Notes under the pieces: generated by a model
What the model saw: the letters and a program-made list of their open reading frames with translations, nothing else
What the model was told of the DNA's origin: nothing
Database searches by the model: none
In this document: piece by piece, positions 1-6,311 of the stretch
Layout: each line of letters starts with the position of its first letter
Numbering within the stretch: the first letter of the stretch is position 1
Program-made: the position numbers and the translations under genes
Source of the DNA: an uncultured bacterium
GTDB taxonomy: Bacteria; Verrucomicrobiota; Lentisphaeria; Victivallales; Victivallaceae
Reading direction: 5' to 3'
Assembly (NCBI GenBank): GCA_949286445.1
Contig: CASECL010000245.1
Coordinates: 1 to 8,391 of the forward strand
Length of the DNA: 8,391 nucleotides

Positions 1-210
1 AAGCCCCAGAATAAAATGCCGTCCCACCCGGTGGCCGAAAAGCTCAGCTATTGTAGCGGCAAAAAAACCGCTGCCGCTCCATATTGCCAGCACGGTAAGT
101 AAAATCAATGCGGTCGGCCACGACAGCACCCCGCCGGTATCCCATACCGACTGGAAAAATCCTTCTATTCGCGGAAGCAGATTTAAAACATAATTGACGG
201 CGTTACCCAT
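1..210 (-). CDS. Partial membrane protein of unknown function (N-terminal 70 residues)
   Basis: The minus strand is open from an ATG at 210-208 to the window edge, giving 70 codons without a stop. The start is well supported: AGGAG (minus strand, 216-220) sits five bases upstream and a promoter lies at 253-281. The protein begins MGNAVNYVLNLLPRIEGFF, an amphipathic stretch. From about residue 27 a hydrophobic segment with the core ALILLTVLAIW is followed by SGSGFFAATIAELFGHRVGRH, a small-residue-rich stretch and then a basic cluster, suggesting a membrane segment followed by a cytoplasmic loop. I do not recognise the family, and the C-terminal part lies outside the window. It diverges from the MATE exporter gene and shares its control region, but nothing seen here shows that the two work together. 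Confidence 0.75.
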   Translation of the reverse strand, partial: MGNAVNYVLNLLPRIEGFFQSVWDTGGVLSWPTALILLTVLAIWSGSGFFAATIAELFGHRVGRHFILGL

Positions 211-252
211 AAGAACTCCTCTTGCTGCAAAAAAACAATTTTGTTCATATGG

Positions 253-281
253 AATATAGCACTTCAAGTGTGCTTTTTCGA
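253..281 (-). promoter_or_regulatory. Sigma-70-type promoter of the left-edge membrane protein gene
   Basis: Read on minus, a -35 box TCGAAA (276-281) is followed after exactly 17 bases by a -10 box TATATT (253-258). The start codon lies 43 bases beyond the -10 box, leaving room for a short leader with the AGGAG ribosome site. A perfect 11-bp palindrome (260-270) fills most of the spacer between the boxes. The assignment rests on box match and spacing; the transcription start is inferred. Confidence 0.6.
260..270. promoter_or_regulatory. Palindrome CACTTCAAGTG inside the promoter spacer (candidate operator)
   Basis: CACTT and AAGTG form a perfect inverted repeat around a single central C. 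It lies between the -35 and -10 boxes of the minus-strand promoter, where a bound dimeric repressor would block RNA polymerase. Its position is the main reason to take it seriously; an 11-bp palindrome alone can arise by chance. No regulator gene is visible in the window. Confidence 0.35.
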
Positions 282-294
282 GTGTTTTTTCAAA

Positions 295-310
295 AAAAAT
301 CATGATTTTT
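295..310. promoter_or_regulatory. 16-bp perfect palindrome in the divergent control region (candidate operator)
   Basis: AAAAATCATGATTTTT reads identically on both strands with no spacer. It lies 14 bases upstream of the minus-strand -35 box (276-281) and 68 bases upstream of the MATE -35 box (378-383). The perfect two-fold symmetry suits a dimeric DNA-binding protein, and the location suits an activator or looping site for the left gene. The A and T runs raise the chance of accidental symmetry, so function is an inference. Confidence 0.35.
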
Positions 311-377
311 GTCAGAGTGTAAAGCACAATACCTCCGGTATGACGGGAAAAAATTGGTTCTTTTCAATATAAAATGT

Positions 378-406
378 TTGAAAAAAGCTCAAGTCAATGG
401 TATATT
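378..406 (+). promoter_or_regulatory. Sigma-70-type promoter of the MATE exporter gene
   Basis: A -35 box TTGAAA (378-383) and a -10 box TATATT (401-406) are separated by the ideal 17 bases. Transcription should start near 413, giving a leader of about 23 bases that contains the GAGGA ribosome site (425-429), six bases before the ATG at 436. Confidence 0.7.
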
Positions 407-435
407 AGAAATTTTAAATAACCCGAGGAATTATT

Positions 436-1857
436 ATGAATACGTCAGATCAAGCTGTATATACCCGCGGCTCAATTCGCGGTACTATGTTCCGAACCGC
501 CATTTCCATGCTCCCCGGCACACTGGCCATGTCCGGGTATAATTTTGCCGATACCTTCTTTGTCTCCAAACTTGGCAGTGAACCTCTGGCGGCAATGGGA
601 TTTACCATGCCGGTGGTATTTTTTATCAGCTGTATTTTCCGCGGTTTTGCCTCAGGCATTATGACTCCGGCGGCACAAATGCTTGGAGGAGGCAGAAAAA
701 GTCTGGCTGCCAAATTTATAAGTTCAGGATTGTGCCTGGTGTTGATTGTATCAGTAGTGGTGGCAATTCTGGGTATATGCTGGGGAAATTATCTGGTTGC
801 GCTGCTCGGGTCAAGGGGGAATACTCTGGCATTGTCAGAACAATATATGGATATGTGGTATTTCGGCTGTGCCACAGCATCGCTTTCTATGGCAGGCAAT
901 GACCTGCTGATTGCCTCCGGAAGCTCAAAAACCGCAAGTTTCATGATGATACTTGGCATGGCGGTAAATGTCATACTTGACCCCATATTGATTTTCGGCT
1001 GGGGTGGTGCTCCTGAGATGGGAATCAGTGGTGCAGCCCTGGCTACGGTATTATCACAACTGTTGGCCACTGTGGCCGTACTGGGGGTACTTTATTTCAA
1101 ACACCACCTTATCGTATTTGAACGCATTCCATGGCGGCGGATGAAAGCGGCCTGGCAGAAAGTCATCGGGTATGCTATACCCTCTATACTCGGGATGATT
1201 GCCATCCCGGTGGGATTTTCCATCACCACCCGTATTACTGCCTCATTCGGGGTAGATGCAGTGGCTGGAGCCACCGCGTCGGGCCGGATGGATATTGTGG
1301 CTTTTGTGTTCCCCATGGCATTGGGAATGTCGCTTATGCCGATGGTGGCTCAGAATTACGGAGCGAGACTTTACAGCAGAATCCGGGAGTGTTTCCGTTT
1401 TTCGGTTGGATTTGCGTTCAGTTTTCTGCTGGCAATGGCGGTAATCTATGTCAGCTTTGCGTATCAGATTGCGCCGTGGTTCTCGGATGATGCAAATGTC
1501 AAACGTATTATGGTAATGAGTATGCATATCATACCGTGGGGATTCTGTATGCTGGAAATTCACCGGTATTGCGGATTTTTCTACACCGGCTGCGCCAGAC
1601 CTTCGGTGGCGGCATACTTCAACTTGATGCGGATATTCATATTTATGGTGCCGCTTTCACTGCTGGCCGCCTATTTCGGCAGTCTGCGCGGACTGTTCTT
1701 TGCCAGAATGCTGTCAGACGTAATATCGGCAGCGGTGGCTCTGTTCTTTACTTTCCGGCTGATCCGGAGTCTGCCGCAAGATGGTGAAATTCCCCCGCCG
1801 GCAGATACTCAGTGGTGGCGCAAAAAATTCATCGCCCAGTGGCTGCCGCCGCGGTAG
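436..1857 (+). CDS. MATE family Na+ or H+ driven efflux transporter
   Basis: Multidrug and toxin extrusion (MATE) transporters are inner-membrane antiporters that expel organic cations and other compounds using a sodium or proton gradient. This 473-residue protein has the family's usual length and an almost continuous series of hydrophobic segments consistent with 12 membrane helices. Family landmarks are the N-terminal NFADTFFVSKLGSEPLAAMG region (about 36-55), N178 followed by LDPILIFGWG (181-190) and GISGAALAT (196-204), and QNYGAR (306-311) at the equivalent place in the second half. The last 25 residues are polar, with a PPP run and a WW pair, and probably lie in the cytoplasm. The ATG at 436 has GAGGA six bases upstream and a promoter at 378-406. 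It appears monocistronic, with a terminator at 2113-2152. The substrate cannot be read from the sequence, so no symbol is given. Confidence 0.92.
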   Translation: MNTSDQAVYTRGSIRGTMFRTAISMLPGTLAMSGYNFADTFFVSKLGSEPLAAMGFTMPVVFFISCIFRGFASGIMTPAAQMLGGGRKSLAAKFISSGLCLVLIVSVVVAILGICWGNYLVALLGSRGNTLALSEQYMDMWYFGCATASLSMAGNDLLIASGSSKTASFMMILGMAVNVILDPILIFGWGGAPEMGISGAALATVLSQLLATVAVLGVLYFKHHLIVFERIPWRRMKAAWQKVIGYAIPSILGMIAIPVGFSITTRITASFGVDAVAGATASGRMDIVAFVFPMALGMSLMPMVAQNYGARLYSRIRECFRFSVGFAFSFLLAMAVIYVSFAYQIAPWFSDDANVKRIMVMSMHIIPWGFCMLEIHRYCGFFYTGCARPSVAAYFNLMRIFIFMVPLSLLAAYFGSLRGLFFARMLSDVISAAVALFFTFRLIRSLPQDGEIPPPADTQWWRKKFIAQWLPPR

Positions 1858-2069
1858 GGTATTCTTAAATTATCCCGGCAGTGGGGCAGGGGATTGGGAA
1901 AATTGCCGGAATGTTGCACCGTACCGTAAAGAAGTGTACCCCTCCAGCCGCAGCGGTGAAAAGTTGTGCCTGAACGTTTTATGGACTGCCGCTCCGGATA
2001 TTTGCAGATATATTCAGAGGTGAATTTGTATTTTTCCTGAATATCAGATGACACTGGGGAACAGAAATT

Positions 2070-2101
2070 AAAAAGGAATGATTTTGTTCAAAAATCATTC
2101 C
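2070..2101 (-). terminator. Rho-independent terminator of the alkaline phosphatase gene
   Basis: GGAATGATTTT (2075-2085) and AAAATCATTCC (2091-2101) make a perfect 11-bp stem with a five-base loop. Read on minus, the stem is followed at once by five T residues (2074-2070), the layout of an intrinsic terminator. It lies about 150 bases beyond the phosphatase stop codon. The stem is A/T-rich except for its GG/CC base, so its efficiency is uncertain. Confidence 0.6.
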
Positions 2102-2112
2102 CTGATTTTAAG

Positions 2113-2152
2113 GATATTTCAATGCTGACATGCCATTGGAATATCTTTTTTT
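2113..2152 (+). terminator. Rho-independent terminator of the MATE gene
   Basis: GATATTTCAATG (2113-2124) pairs with CATTGGAATATC (2134-2145) in a 12-bp stem with one G-U pair and a nine-base loop. Seven T residues follow (2146-2152). This fits an intrinsic terminator on the plus strand, about 260 bases after the MATE stop codon. It sits only 11 bases from the minus-strand terminator at 2070-2101. Confidence 0.7.
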
Positions 2153-2254
2153 GTGGTTTTTCTGAGCTTTGTATGGGGCAGTGCACCGGCCGGGCCGGCA
2201 ATGATTCAATTGTGATATTGCAATTTGCCGATTTCCCCCGGAAAACAACTCCGG

Positions 2255-3394
2255 TTATTTTTCAGCGGGGGTGGGTTTCAGAATTTTTTTCAGCGTTTCA
2301 GCCAGTGAAGAATTCTCTTTTTCTCCGGCGAAAAGGACGGCATTTTTACCGACCGCCCGGAGGGGGACATTTCTGGAGGAATGACCGTAGCCGCCCCATT
2401 TTACGCCATCGGGGTTACGCTCCACCGGATAATCACCATTAACCGGAGTGGCGATTTTTTTCAGACAGATGTCCCAGTCTTTTTTGTTTGCATCCAGAAC
2501 AAGGCTTCCGGTTTCATGATCGGCAGTAAGAATGATTAATGTATCATCGGGATGCTTTTTCATAAAATCTTTTGCCACTGCCACCGCATCAGAGAGTTCA
2601 AGAGTTTCAAAGACCACATCGGAAAAGTTGTTGGCATGAGCCCCGCGGTCGATACTGCCGCTTTCAGTCATGATCAGAAAACCATCCGGATTGTTTTCCA
2701 GCAGTTCGATGGCTTTCTGCAGCATGAATGGAAGCGGCGGAGCTTTGCTGAAATCCCGTTTCCGGTAGTAATCCATGGGAAATTCTGCATACGCCGGAAG
2801 ATTTGCCGGCGTGAGAGCAAAGAAATTATTCAAATCATCCTTTACCGTGGTGAAGCCTTTTGAATTTAAAAAATCTATATGGTTAAAAACAATATTGCCC
2901 AGTTTTTTCGGGGAAGAACCGAAAATAAGAGCGATCTTTCCATTCGGCAGCTGTTTTAAAATATCATTTACAAATATGCGTTTTTTTACATGGGCGTACA
3001 TTGCCGCCGGAGTGGCGTCATTGAGTGCAACAGTAGAGATAACCCCCACCTTTTTCCCCGCCGCCGCGGCAAAATCGGCTATATTGGGTAAGGTATTGCC
3101 GTTTTCATCCACACCAATGGATGAATTTTCTGTCTTTTTGCCGCAGAAAAGCGCAGTGGCGGCAGCGGCAGAATCAGTGGTTTTCCCGCCGAAAGAGTTG
3201 GTTTTGAGCTGACCTTTTACCGGAAAATCTTCCCAGGCGGCGGGAATATTGCGGATATATCTGGAGGCCAGTTCACCGGTTTTCAGATGCTCCGGACCCA
3301 TGCCGTCGCCGATAAAGACAAAAATGTATTTTTCCGCCGGCAGACAAAGCGGCAGAAGCAACAGAAAAAATAAAACAACAGCTCTCAATTTCAT
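2255..3394 (-). CDS. Exported alkaline phosphatase (PhoA superfamily)
   Basis: This metal-dependent phosphomonoesterase releases inorganic phosphate from organic esters outside the cytoplasm. Residues 1-20 are a Sec signal peptide (MKLRAVVLFF, then a leucine-rich core) with a likely cut after LPA. Active-site residues can be matched to E. coli PhoA: metal ligand D30 in IGDGMG; nucleophile S75 in TTDSAAAATA; D126 and T128 in NDATPAA; phosphate-binding R139 in HVKKR; E244, D249 and H253 in ESGSIDRGAHANN; D292 and H293 in TADHETGS; and H338 in GYGHSSRNVP. At 379 residues it is shorter than E. coli PhoA. No key residue is missing, so it should be active. The ATG has only a modest ribosome site (AAAGGG, about nine bases upstream). 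No Pho box was identified, so control by phosphate starvation is unproven. The assignment to the family is firm, but the physiological substrate is unknown. Confidence 0.93.
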   Translation of the reverse strand: MKLRAVVLFFLLLLPLCLPAEKYIFVFIGDGMGPEHLKTGELASRYIRNIPAAWEDFPVKGQLKTNSFGGKTTDSAAAATALFCGKKTENSSIGVDENGNTLPNIADFAAAAGKKVGVISTVALNDATPAAMYAHVKKRIFVNDILKQLPNGKIALIFGSSPKKLGNIVFNHIDFLNSKGFTTVKDDLNNFFALTPANLPAYAEFPMDYYRKRDFSKAPPLPFMLQKAIELLENNPDGFLIMTESGSIDRGAHANNFSDVVFETLELSDAVAVAKDFMKKHPDDTLIILTADHETGSLVLDANKKDWDICLKKIATPVNGDYPVERNPDGVKWGGYGHSSRNVPLRAVGKNAVLFAGEKENSSLAETLKKILKPTPAEK

Positions 3395-3681
3395 AAAAAT
3401 TTACCCTTTATTTTTCTCCCTTTCCGCCGCGGCACTTTACCGGTACGCGGAGCAGCAGAAGAAGAGAAGATTATTTCAAAATACCGGCTTAATTTAACAC
3501 TTTCCGTGGCAAAAGCAAGCATTTTTTATCCGCACCGTATTGTTTTTAACCAATAAATAACGGAAAAACGGTGATATTTTTACAATATCCGCCGCAGCCT
3601 CTCTGTTATTTGCGGGGGTAATAAGTTTCCACAGGCTGAATATATCGGCAGTCAGTTCTTAAAATATTGACATGCTGTTTT
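3395..3681. other. 287-base spacer upstream of the phosphatase gene
   Basis: No gene is visible. It should contain the phosphatase promoter: on minus, TAAATT (3491-3496) preceded after 16 bases by TTGCTT (3513-3518) is the best match I found, but it is weak and would leave a leader of about 90 bases. A small hairpin GATATT/AATATC (3573-3578 with 3584-3589) has no clear role. Confidence 0.4.
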
Positions 3682-3957
3682 TTATTGTGCCGGAACGACG
3701 GGAATTTCGTAAAACAGCAGACGCCGTCTGGAAGCTGTACCGACTTCACCAGCTGAAATAAACCGCAGAACGTCAAAATTTTTCCCTTTCCTGGTGACCG
3801 CTGCTTTTTCAAATTTAATCGGGGCATTGGCGAAAGGATCCGGCGGCAGCGGCGTTTTCGGGGATAGTTCAGTCTGCATCAGATAACGCAGAACCCGGAA
3901 GAAAAAGACAACTTTATATTGAGCTTTTATTACAGCCAGCAGGGCTGGATAAGTCAT
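3682..3957 (-). pseudogene. Probable C-terminal remnant of a gene of unknown function
   Basis: The frame gives 91 residues from an ATG at 3957 to TAA at 3684-3682. Codon choice looks coding, and the composition is protein-like. The central LSPKTPLPPDPFANAPIKF followed by a basic stretch and FISAGEVG resembles, by eye, the ends of PVC-group proteins in which a proline-rich DPF motif precedes a short beta-rich tail. There is no ribosome site before the ATG. The coding-like frame continues upstream for 21 more codons (SEIPRKTADIDNIKFSGPLL and on) to an in-frame TGA at 4021-4023, and another ATG lies nine codons beyond that (4048-4050). The simplest reading is that the 5' part has been lost or broken. 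A short expressed protein or part of an interspersed repeat are alternatives. No function is proposed. Confidence 0.45.
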
Positions 3958-4068
3958 TTGCAGAAGCGGGCCGGAGAATTTTATGTTGTCAATGTCAGCG
4001 GTTTTACGGGGGATTTCCGATCAAGCCGAAGTGCAACAGAGGCGCGACATACCGCTTTTCTTTTGCCT

Positions 4069-4096
4069 ACTTTTCTTTTCTCGCGAAAAGAAAAGT
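4069..4096. repeat. Perfect 12-bp hairpin just downstream of tRNA-Val
   Basis: ACTTTTCTTTTC (4069-4080) and GAAAAGAAAAGT (4085-4096) are exact reverse complements around the tetraloop TCGC. The hairpin begins one base after the encoded CCA of tRNA-Val. No T-run follows on minus, so it is not a standard intrinsic terminator, though it could mark the 3' end of the tRNA transcript. A second copy of CTTTTCTTTT at 4055-4064 could pair with the same purine strand and form an alternative stem. It may belong to a dispersed repeat family; this cannot be tested within one window. Confidence 0.6.
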
Positions 4097-4097
4097 A

Positions 4098-4174
4098 TGG
4101 TGGGCGTAGTAGAACTCGAATCTACGACCTCCACGATGTCAACGTGGCGCTCTAACCAACTGAGCTATACGCCC
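4098..4174 (-). tRNA. tRNA-Val (anticodon GAC)
   Basis: The minus strand folds into a standard cloverleaf. The acceptor stem GGGCGTA/TACGCCC has seven perfect pairs, the D arm contains AGCTCAGTTGGTTAGAGC, the anticodon stem CCACG/CGTGG carries the loop TTGACAT (anticodon GAC, reading GUC and GUU valine codons), and the T arm carries the TTCGAGT loop. The discriminator A is at 4101 and CCA is genomically encoded (4100-4098). A near-consensus promoter lies upstream at 4194-4221. Confidence 0.97.
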
Positions 4175-4193
4175 CTCTTGCTTGCGTCTCCTT

Positions 4194-4221
4194 AATATAG
4201 CTCTTTTTTGGCTGTTGTCAA
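4194..4221 (-). promoter_or_regulatory. Promoter of tRNA-Val
   Basis: On minus, the consensus -35 hexamer TTGACA (4216-4221) and a -10 box TATATT (4194-4199) are 16 bases apart. The tRNA 5' end lies 20 bases beyond the -10 box. The A/T-rich stretch 4222-4240 just upstream could serve as an UP element, as expected for a strong stable-RNA promoter. Confidence 0.75.
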
Positions 4222-4240
4222 ATATATTTTTGGTTTTTTT

Positions 4241-4269
4241 CTGGAAAATTTCCGTGGAAATGCTATATT
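4241..4269 (+). promoter_or_regulatory. Extended -10 promoter of the rhomboid gene
   Basis: TGCTATATT (4261-4269) has the TG extension one base before a TATATT -10 box. The -35 position 17 bases upstream reads CTGGAA (4241-4246), a poor match, which the extended -10 may offset. The leader of about 30 bases contains GAGG (4295-4298), seven bases before the ATG at 4306. The promoter would drive rhomboid and queA together. Confidence 0.5.
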
Positions 4270-4305
4270 ACCAAATCATACACATTACAGAAGCGAGGTT
4301 TTTTT

Positions 4306-5187
4306 ATGGGGATTTGGGATAGAAACTATATGAGACAGTCCGGCAGTTTTTTTCAAGGGGGAAAATCTGCATTGGACACTCTTTATTATTTAATCGGGAT
4401 AAATGTGGCAGTTTTTCTGCTTTGCGTAATGTTTCCCGGATTGGAGGGCAGGCTTGCGCTTTCCGGCTACGGGCTGGAAACCGGGAAGTTTTATCAGCTG
4501 ATTACAGCAATGTTTGATCATGCCGGGTTCATGCATTTGCTTTTCAATATGTGGGGGCTTTATATATTCGGTTTGATATTGGTGCATTATCTGTCGCCGG
4601 GAAAACTGCTGTGGCTTTATCTGATTTCCGGGTTGACCGGGAATGCGCTTTTTCTGACTTTCAACTGGTACGGGGCGGGATTGCTGGGGGCATCCGGGGC
4701 GGTATTCGGAGTGATGATGGCTTGTGCCATGCTTGAGCCGGACCGGAGATTTTACATAATATTTTTACCGGGCATACCGATAAAGATGTCCACGATGATA
4801 GTGTGCTATACGATACTTGAGCTGATGAGTGAATTCGGCGGTGCGGACGGGGTGGCGCATCTTGCCCATCTGGGGGGATTTGCCGGCGGTTATGTGTTTA
4901 TGAAGATAACTTCATCAAGATTGATAAGGTGGGATATATTAAATTTCCTCTTTCCCGGCAATGGCGGTGCCCGTTTTTCTGATGGAGAGCCGCGGCGGGG
5001 GAAAATGCCGAAATGGAGCCGGCCTGATTTCGGCGGCGGTGCGGGATACCGTGATCCTGATGCTCCGGTGAGTCAGAAAGAACTTGATTTTCTTCTGGAT
5101 AAAATAGCCAATGAAGGCATAAACAGCTTGACTGAGGCGGAAATGGCCAGATTGCGCCGAGCCAGGGAACAAATGCGTGGAAGGTAG
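4306..5187 (+). CDS. Rhomboid family intramembrane serine protease
   Basis: Rhomboids cut membrane proteins within the bilayer using a Ser-His dyad. This 293-residue protein has six hydrophobic segments between about residues 25 and 200. Catalytic S130 lies in GLLGASGAVFG, catalytic H188 in HLAHLGGFAGG, and H77 and N81 (HLLFN), which help form the oxyanion site, are in the second helix; all essential residues are present. A soluble tail of about 85 residues follows. It has a Gly/Pro/Arg-rich linker (about 218-255) and a final helical segment containing ELDFLLDKIANEGINSLTEA, a short domain seen at the end of many bacterial rhomboids. The ATG has a GAGG ribosome site seven bases upstream. The stop codon lies five bases before the queA start, so the two are almost certainly co-transcribed, although no functional link is known. 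The natural substrate is unknown. Confidence 0.92.
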   Translation: MGIWDRNYMRQSGSFFQGGKSALDTLYYLIGINVAVFLLCVMFPGLEGRLALSGYGLETGKFYQLITAMFDHAGFMHLLFNMWGLYIFGLILVHYLSPGKLLWLYLISGLTGNALFLTFNWYGAGLLGASGAVFGVMMACAMLEPDRRFYIIFLPGIPIKMSTMIVCYTILELMSEFGGADGVAHLAHLGGFAGGYVFMKITSSRLIRWDILNFLFPGNGGARFSDGEPRRGKMPKWSRPDFGGGAGYRDPDAPVSQKELDFLLDKIANEGINSLTEAEMARLRRAREQMRGR

Positions 5188-5192
5188 AGAAA

Positions 5193-6251
5193 TTGGACGT
5201 CAAGCTTTTTGATTATCAACTTCCAGAGGAACTGATTGCCCAGCATCCGGCAGACCGCCGGGATAACTCCAGAATGCTGGTTATGGAACGGGATAGCGGC
5301 AAATGTGTTATCCGTCCTTTTTCCGACATTGTGGAATATTTATCTGTCGGGGATCTTATGGTTTGCAATAATACCCGGGTGGTTCCCTGCCGTTTGTACG
5401 GGCGGAAAGAGGGGAGGGCAGACGGGGCGGAATTTGAAATTCTGCTGCTGGAGAAGCTGGATAATTGCAACCGTTCTCATCTGGCACTGTTGCGTCCGGG
5501 AAAACGTGCATTGCCGGGGGTGAAAATAGTACTGGTTGACAAAGAGGGGCGGCTTAATGGAGAAAATGAATATTTTGAGGTAGCTGCCCGCCGGGACGAT
5601 GCTTTTGAATTGAATTACTGCGGAAGGGATTTTGACCGGATGCTGAAGAAGTATGGTCACATGCCGCTGCCGCCCTATATTAAACGCCGGGACGGCGATG
5701 AAGATGAACGTAATTATCAGACTGTTTTTGCGGCAAATCCAGGTGCGGTAGCCGCTCCGACGGCGGGACTGCATTTTTCCGGGGAGGTGTTGGAAGATCT
5801 TGCGGCAAAAGGGGTTGAGCGCAGGGAGGTGACGCTTCATGTCGGCATTGGCACTTTCCGTCCGGTGTCGGAAAAAGAGGTGGAGAAGCACAAGATGCAT
5901 TCGGAGCGTTTTGTCCTTCCTCCGGAAACGGCTTCGGCGATCAACCGCACCCGTGAGGCGGGGAAAAAAGTTCTTGCCGTCGGCACCACCACAATAAGAA
6001 CGCTGGAAAGCTGTGTGGATGCCGGCGGCCGTGTGCATGCAGGGCAGGGGCGTACGGAGATATTTCTTTATCCGCCTTACCGGATAAAATCAGTTGACAT
6101 GCTGCTGACCAACTTTCATTTGCCGCAAAGCACGCTGCTTATGCTGGTATCCTGCTTTGCCGACCGGGAAAAAGTGCTGGCGGCTTACGAACTGGCCAAA
6201 AAAGAAAGAATGCGTTTTTTCAGTTACGGAGACTGCATGCTTTTGATTTGA
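5193..6251 (+). CDS. queA: S-adenosylmethionine:tRNA ribosyltransferase-isomerase QueA
   Basis: QueA transfers and isomerises the ribose of S-adenosylmethionine onto 7-aminomethyl-7-deazaguanine at the wobble base of GUN-anticodon tRNAs (Asp, Asn, His, Tyr), forming epoxyqueuosine in the cytoplasm. At 352 residues it is full length. Family motifs run throughout: DYQLPEELIAQHP (7-19), NNTRVVPCRL (59-68), APTAGLHFS (188-196), LHVGIGTFRPV (215-225), HKMHSE (233-238), VGTTTIRTLES (263-273), TNFHLPQSTLLMLVS (306-320) and the C-terminal FSYGDCML (343-350). The start is TTG at 5193: it places the conserved FDYxLPEELIA region correctly, and AAGG within the end of the rhomboid gene (5181-5184) sits eight bases upstream. 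The five-base gap suggests translational coupling. No other queuosine gene is in the window. Confidence 0.96.
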   Translation: MDVKLFDYQLPEELIAQHPADRRDNSRMLVMERDSGKCVIRPFSDIVEYLSVGDLMVCNNTRVVPCRLYGRKEGRADGAEFEILLLEKLDNCNRSHLALLRPGKRALPGVKIVLVDKEGRLNGENEYFEVAARRDDAFELNYCGRDFDRMLKKYGHMPLPPYIKRRDGDEDERNYQTVFAANPGAVAAPTAGLHFSGEVLEDLAAKGVERREVTLHVGIGTFRPVSEKEVEKHKMHSERFVLPPETASAINRTREAGKKVLAVGTTTIRTLESCVDAGGRVHAGQGRTEIFLYPPYRIKSVDMLLTNFHLPQSTLLMLVSCFADREKVLAAYELAKKERMRFFSYGDCMLLI

Positions 6252-6260
6252 ACAATAAAG

Positions 6261-6289
6261 TTGAAAGAAAAATCTTTTGAACCTAATAT
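6261..6289 (+). promoter_or_regulatory. Promoter of pgi in the queA-pgi gap
   Basis: TTGAAA (6261-6266) and TAATAT (6284-6289) are 17 bases apart, close to the sigma-70 ideal. Transcription would start near 6296, giving a leader of about 16 bases holding the AGGAG ribosome site (6299-6303). This separates pgi control from rhomboid-queA, though read-through is possible because no terminator follows queA. Confidence 0.7.
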
Positions 6290-6311
6290 TTATATTTCAG
6301 GAGAGAGAAAA

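Larger units (their letters stand above)
1858..2254. other. 397-base convergent gap between the MATE and phosphatase genes
   Basis: No convincing gene lies here. Reading frames in this stretch have no recognisable motif or ribosome site. The left two thirds hold only loose inverted repeats: CCGGCA/TGCCGG (1875-1880 with 1904-1909), and ATATTCAG/CTGAATAT (2010-2017 with 2037-2044), the latter not followed by a T-run. The right part carries the two opposed terminators listed separately. The MATE transcript would have an unusually long 3' untranslated region of about 290 bases. Confidence 0.6.

Noticed and set aside
1..17. Signal-peptide lipobox in the phosphatase (LLPLC near residue 17 of the 2255-3394 gene)
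   Set aside because: The residue before the cysteine is leucine, not Gly, Ala or Ser, so lipoprotein processing is unlikely; ordinary cleavage after LPA fits better. (Coordinates given are placeholders for the protein position; the gene is at 2255-3394.)
2010..2044. ATATTCAG/CTGAATAT inverted repeat after the MATE gene as a terminator
   Set aside because: The arms are only 8 bp with a loop of 19 bases, and no T-run follows on either strand. The hairpin at 2113-2152 is a far better terminator.
4021..4023. In-frame TGA as a possible selenocysteine codon in the 3682-4050 frame
   Set aside because: The segment upstream of it is only nine codons with no ribosome site, no selenoprotein motif surrounds it, and no SECIS-like hairpin was recognised just downstream. 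A decayed gene explains it more simply.
3919..4195. Plus-strand frames running through the hairpin and into the tRNA-Val region
   Set aside because: They translate the reverse complement of the tRNA and the hairpin, have no ribosome site, and show no protein-like motif.
5340..6038. Minus-strand frame of 232 codons opposite queA
   Set aside because: It lies wholly within queA, which is complete and motif-rich; there is no ribosome site or recognisable motif on minus.
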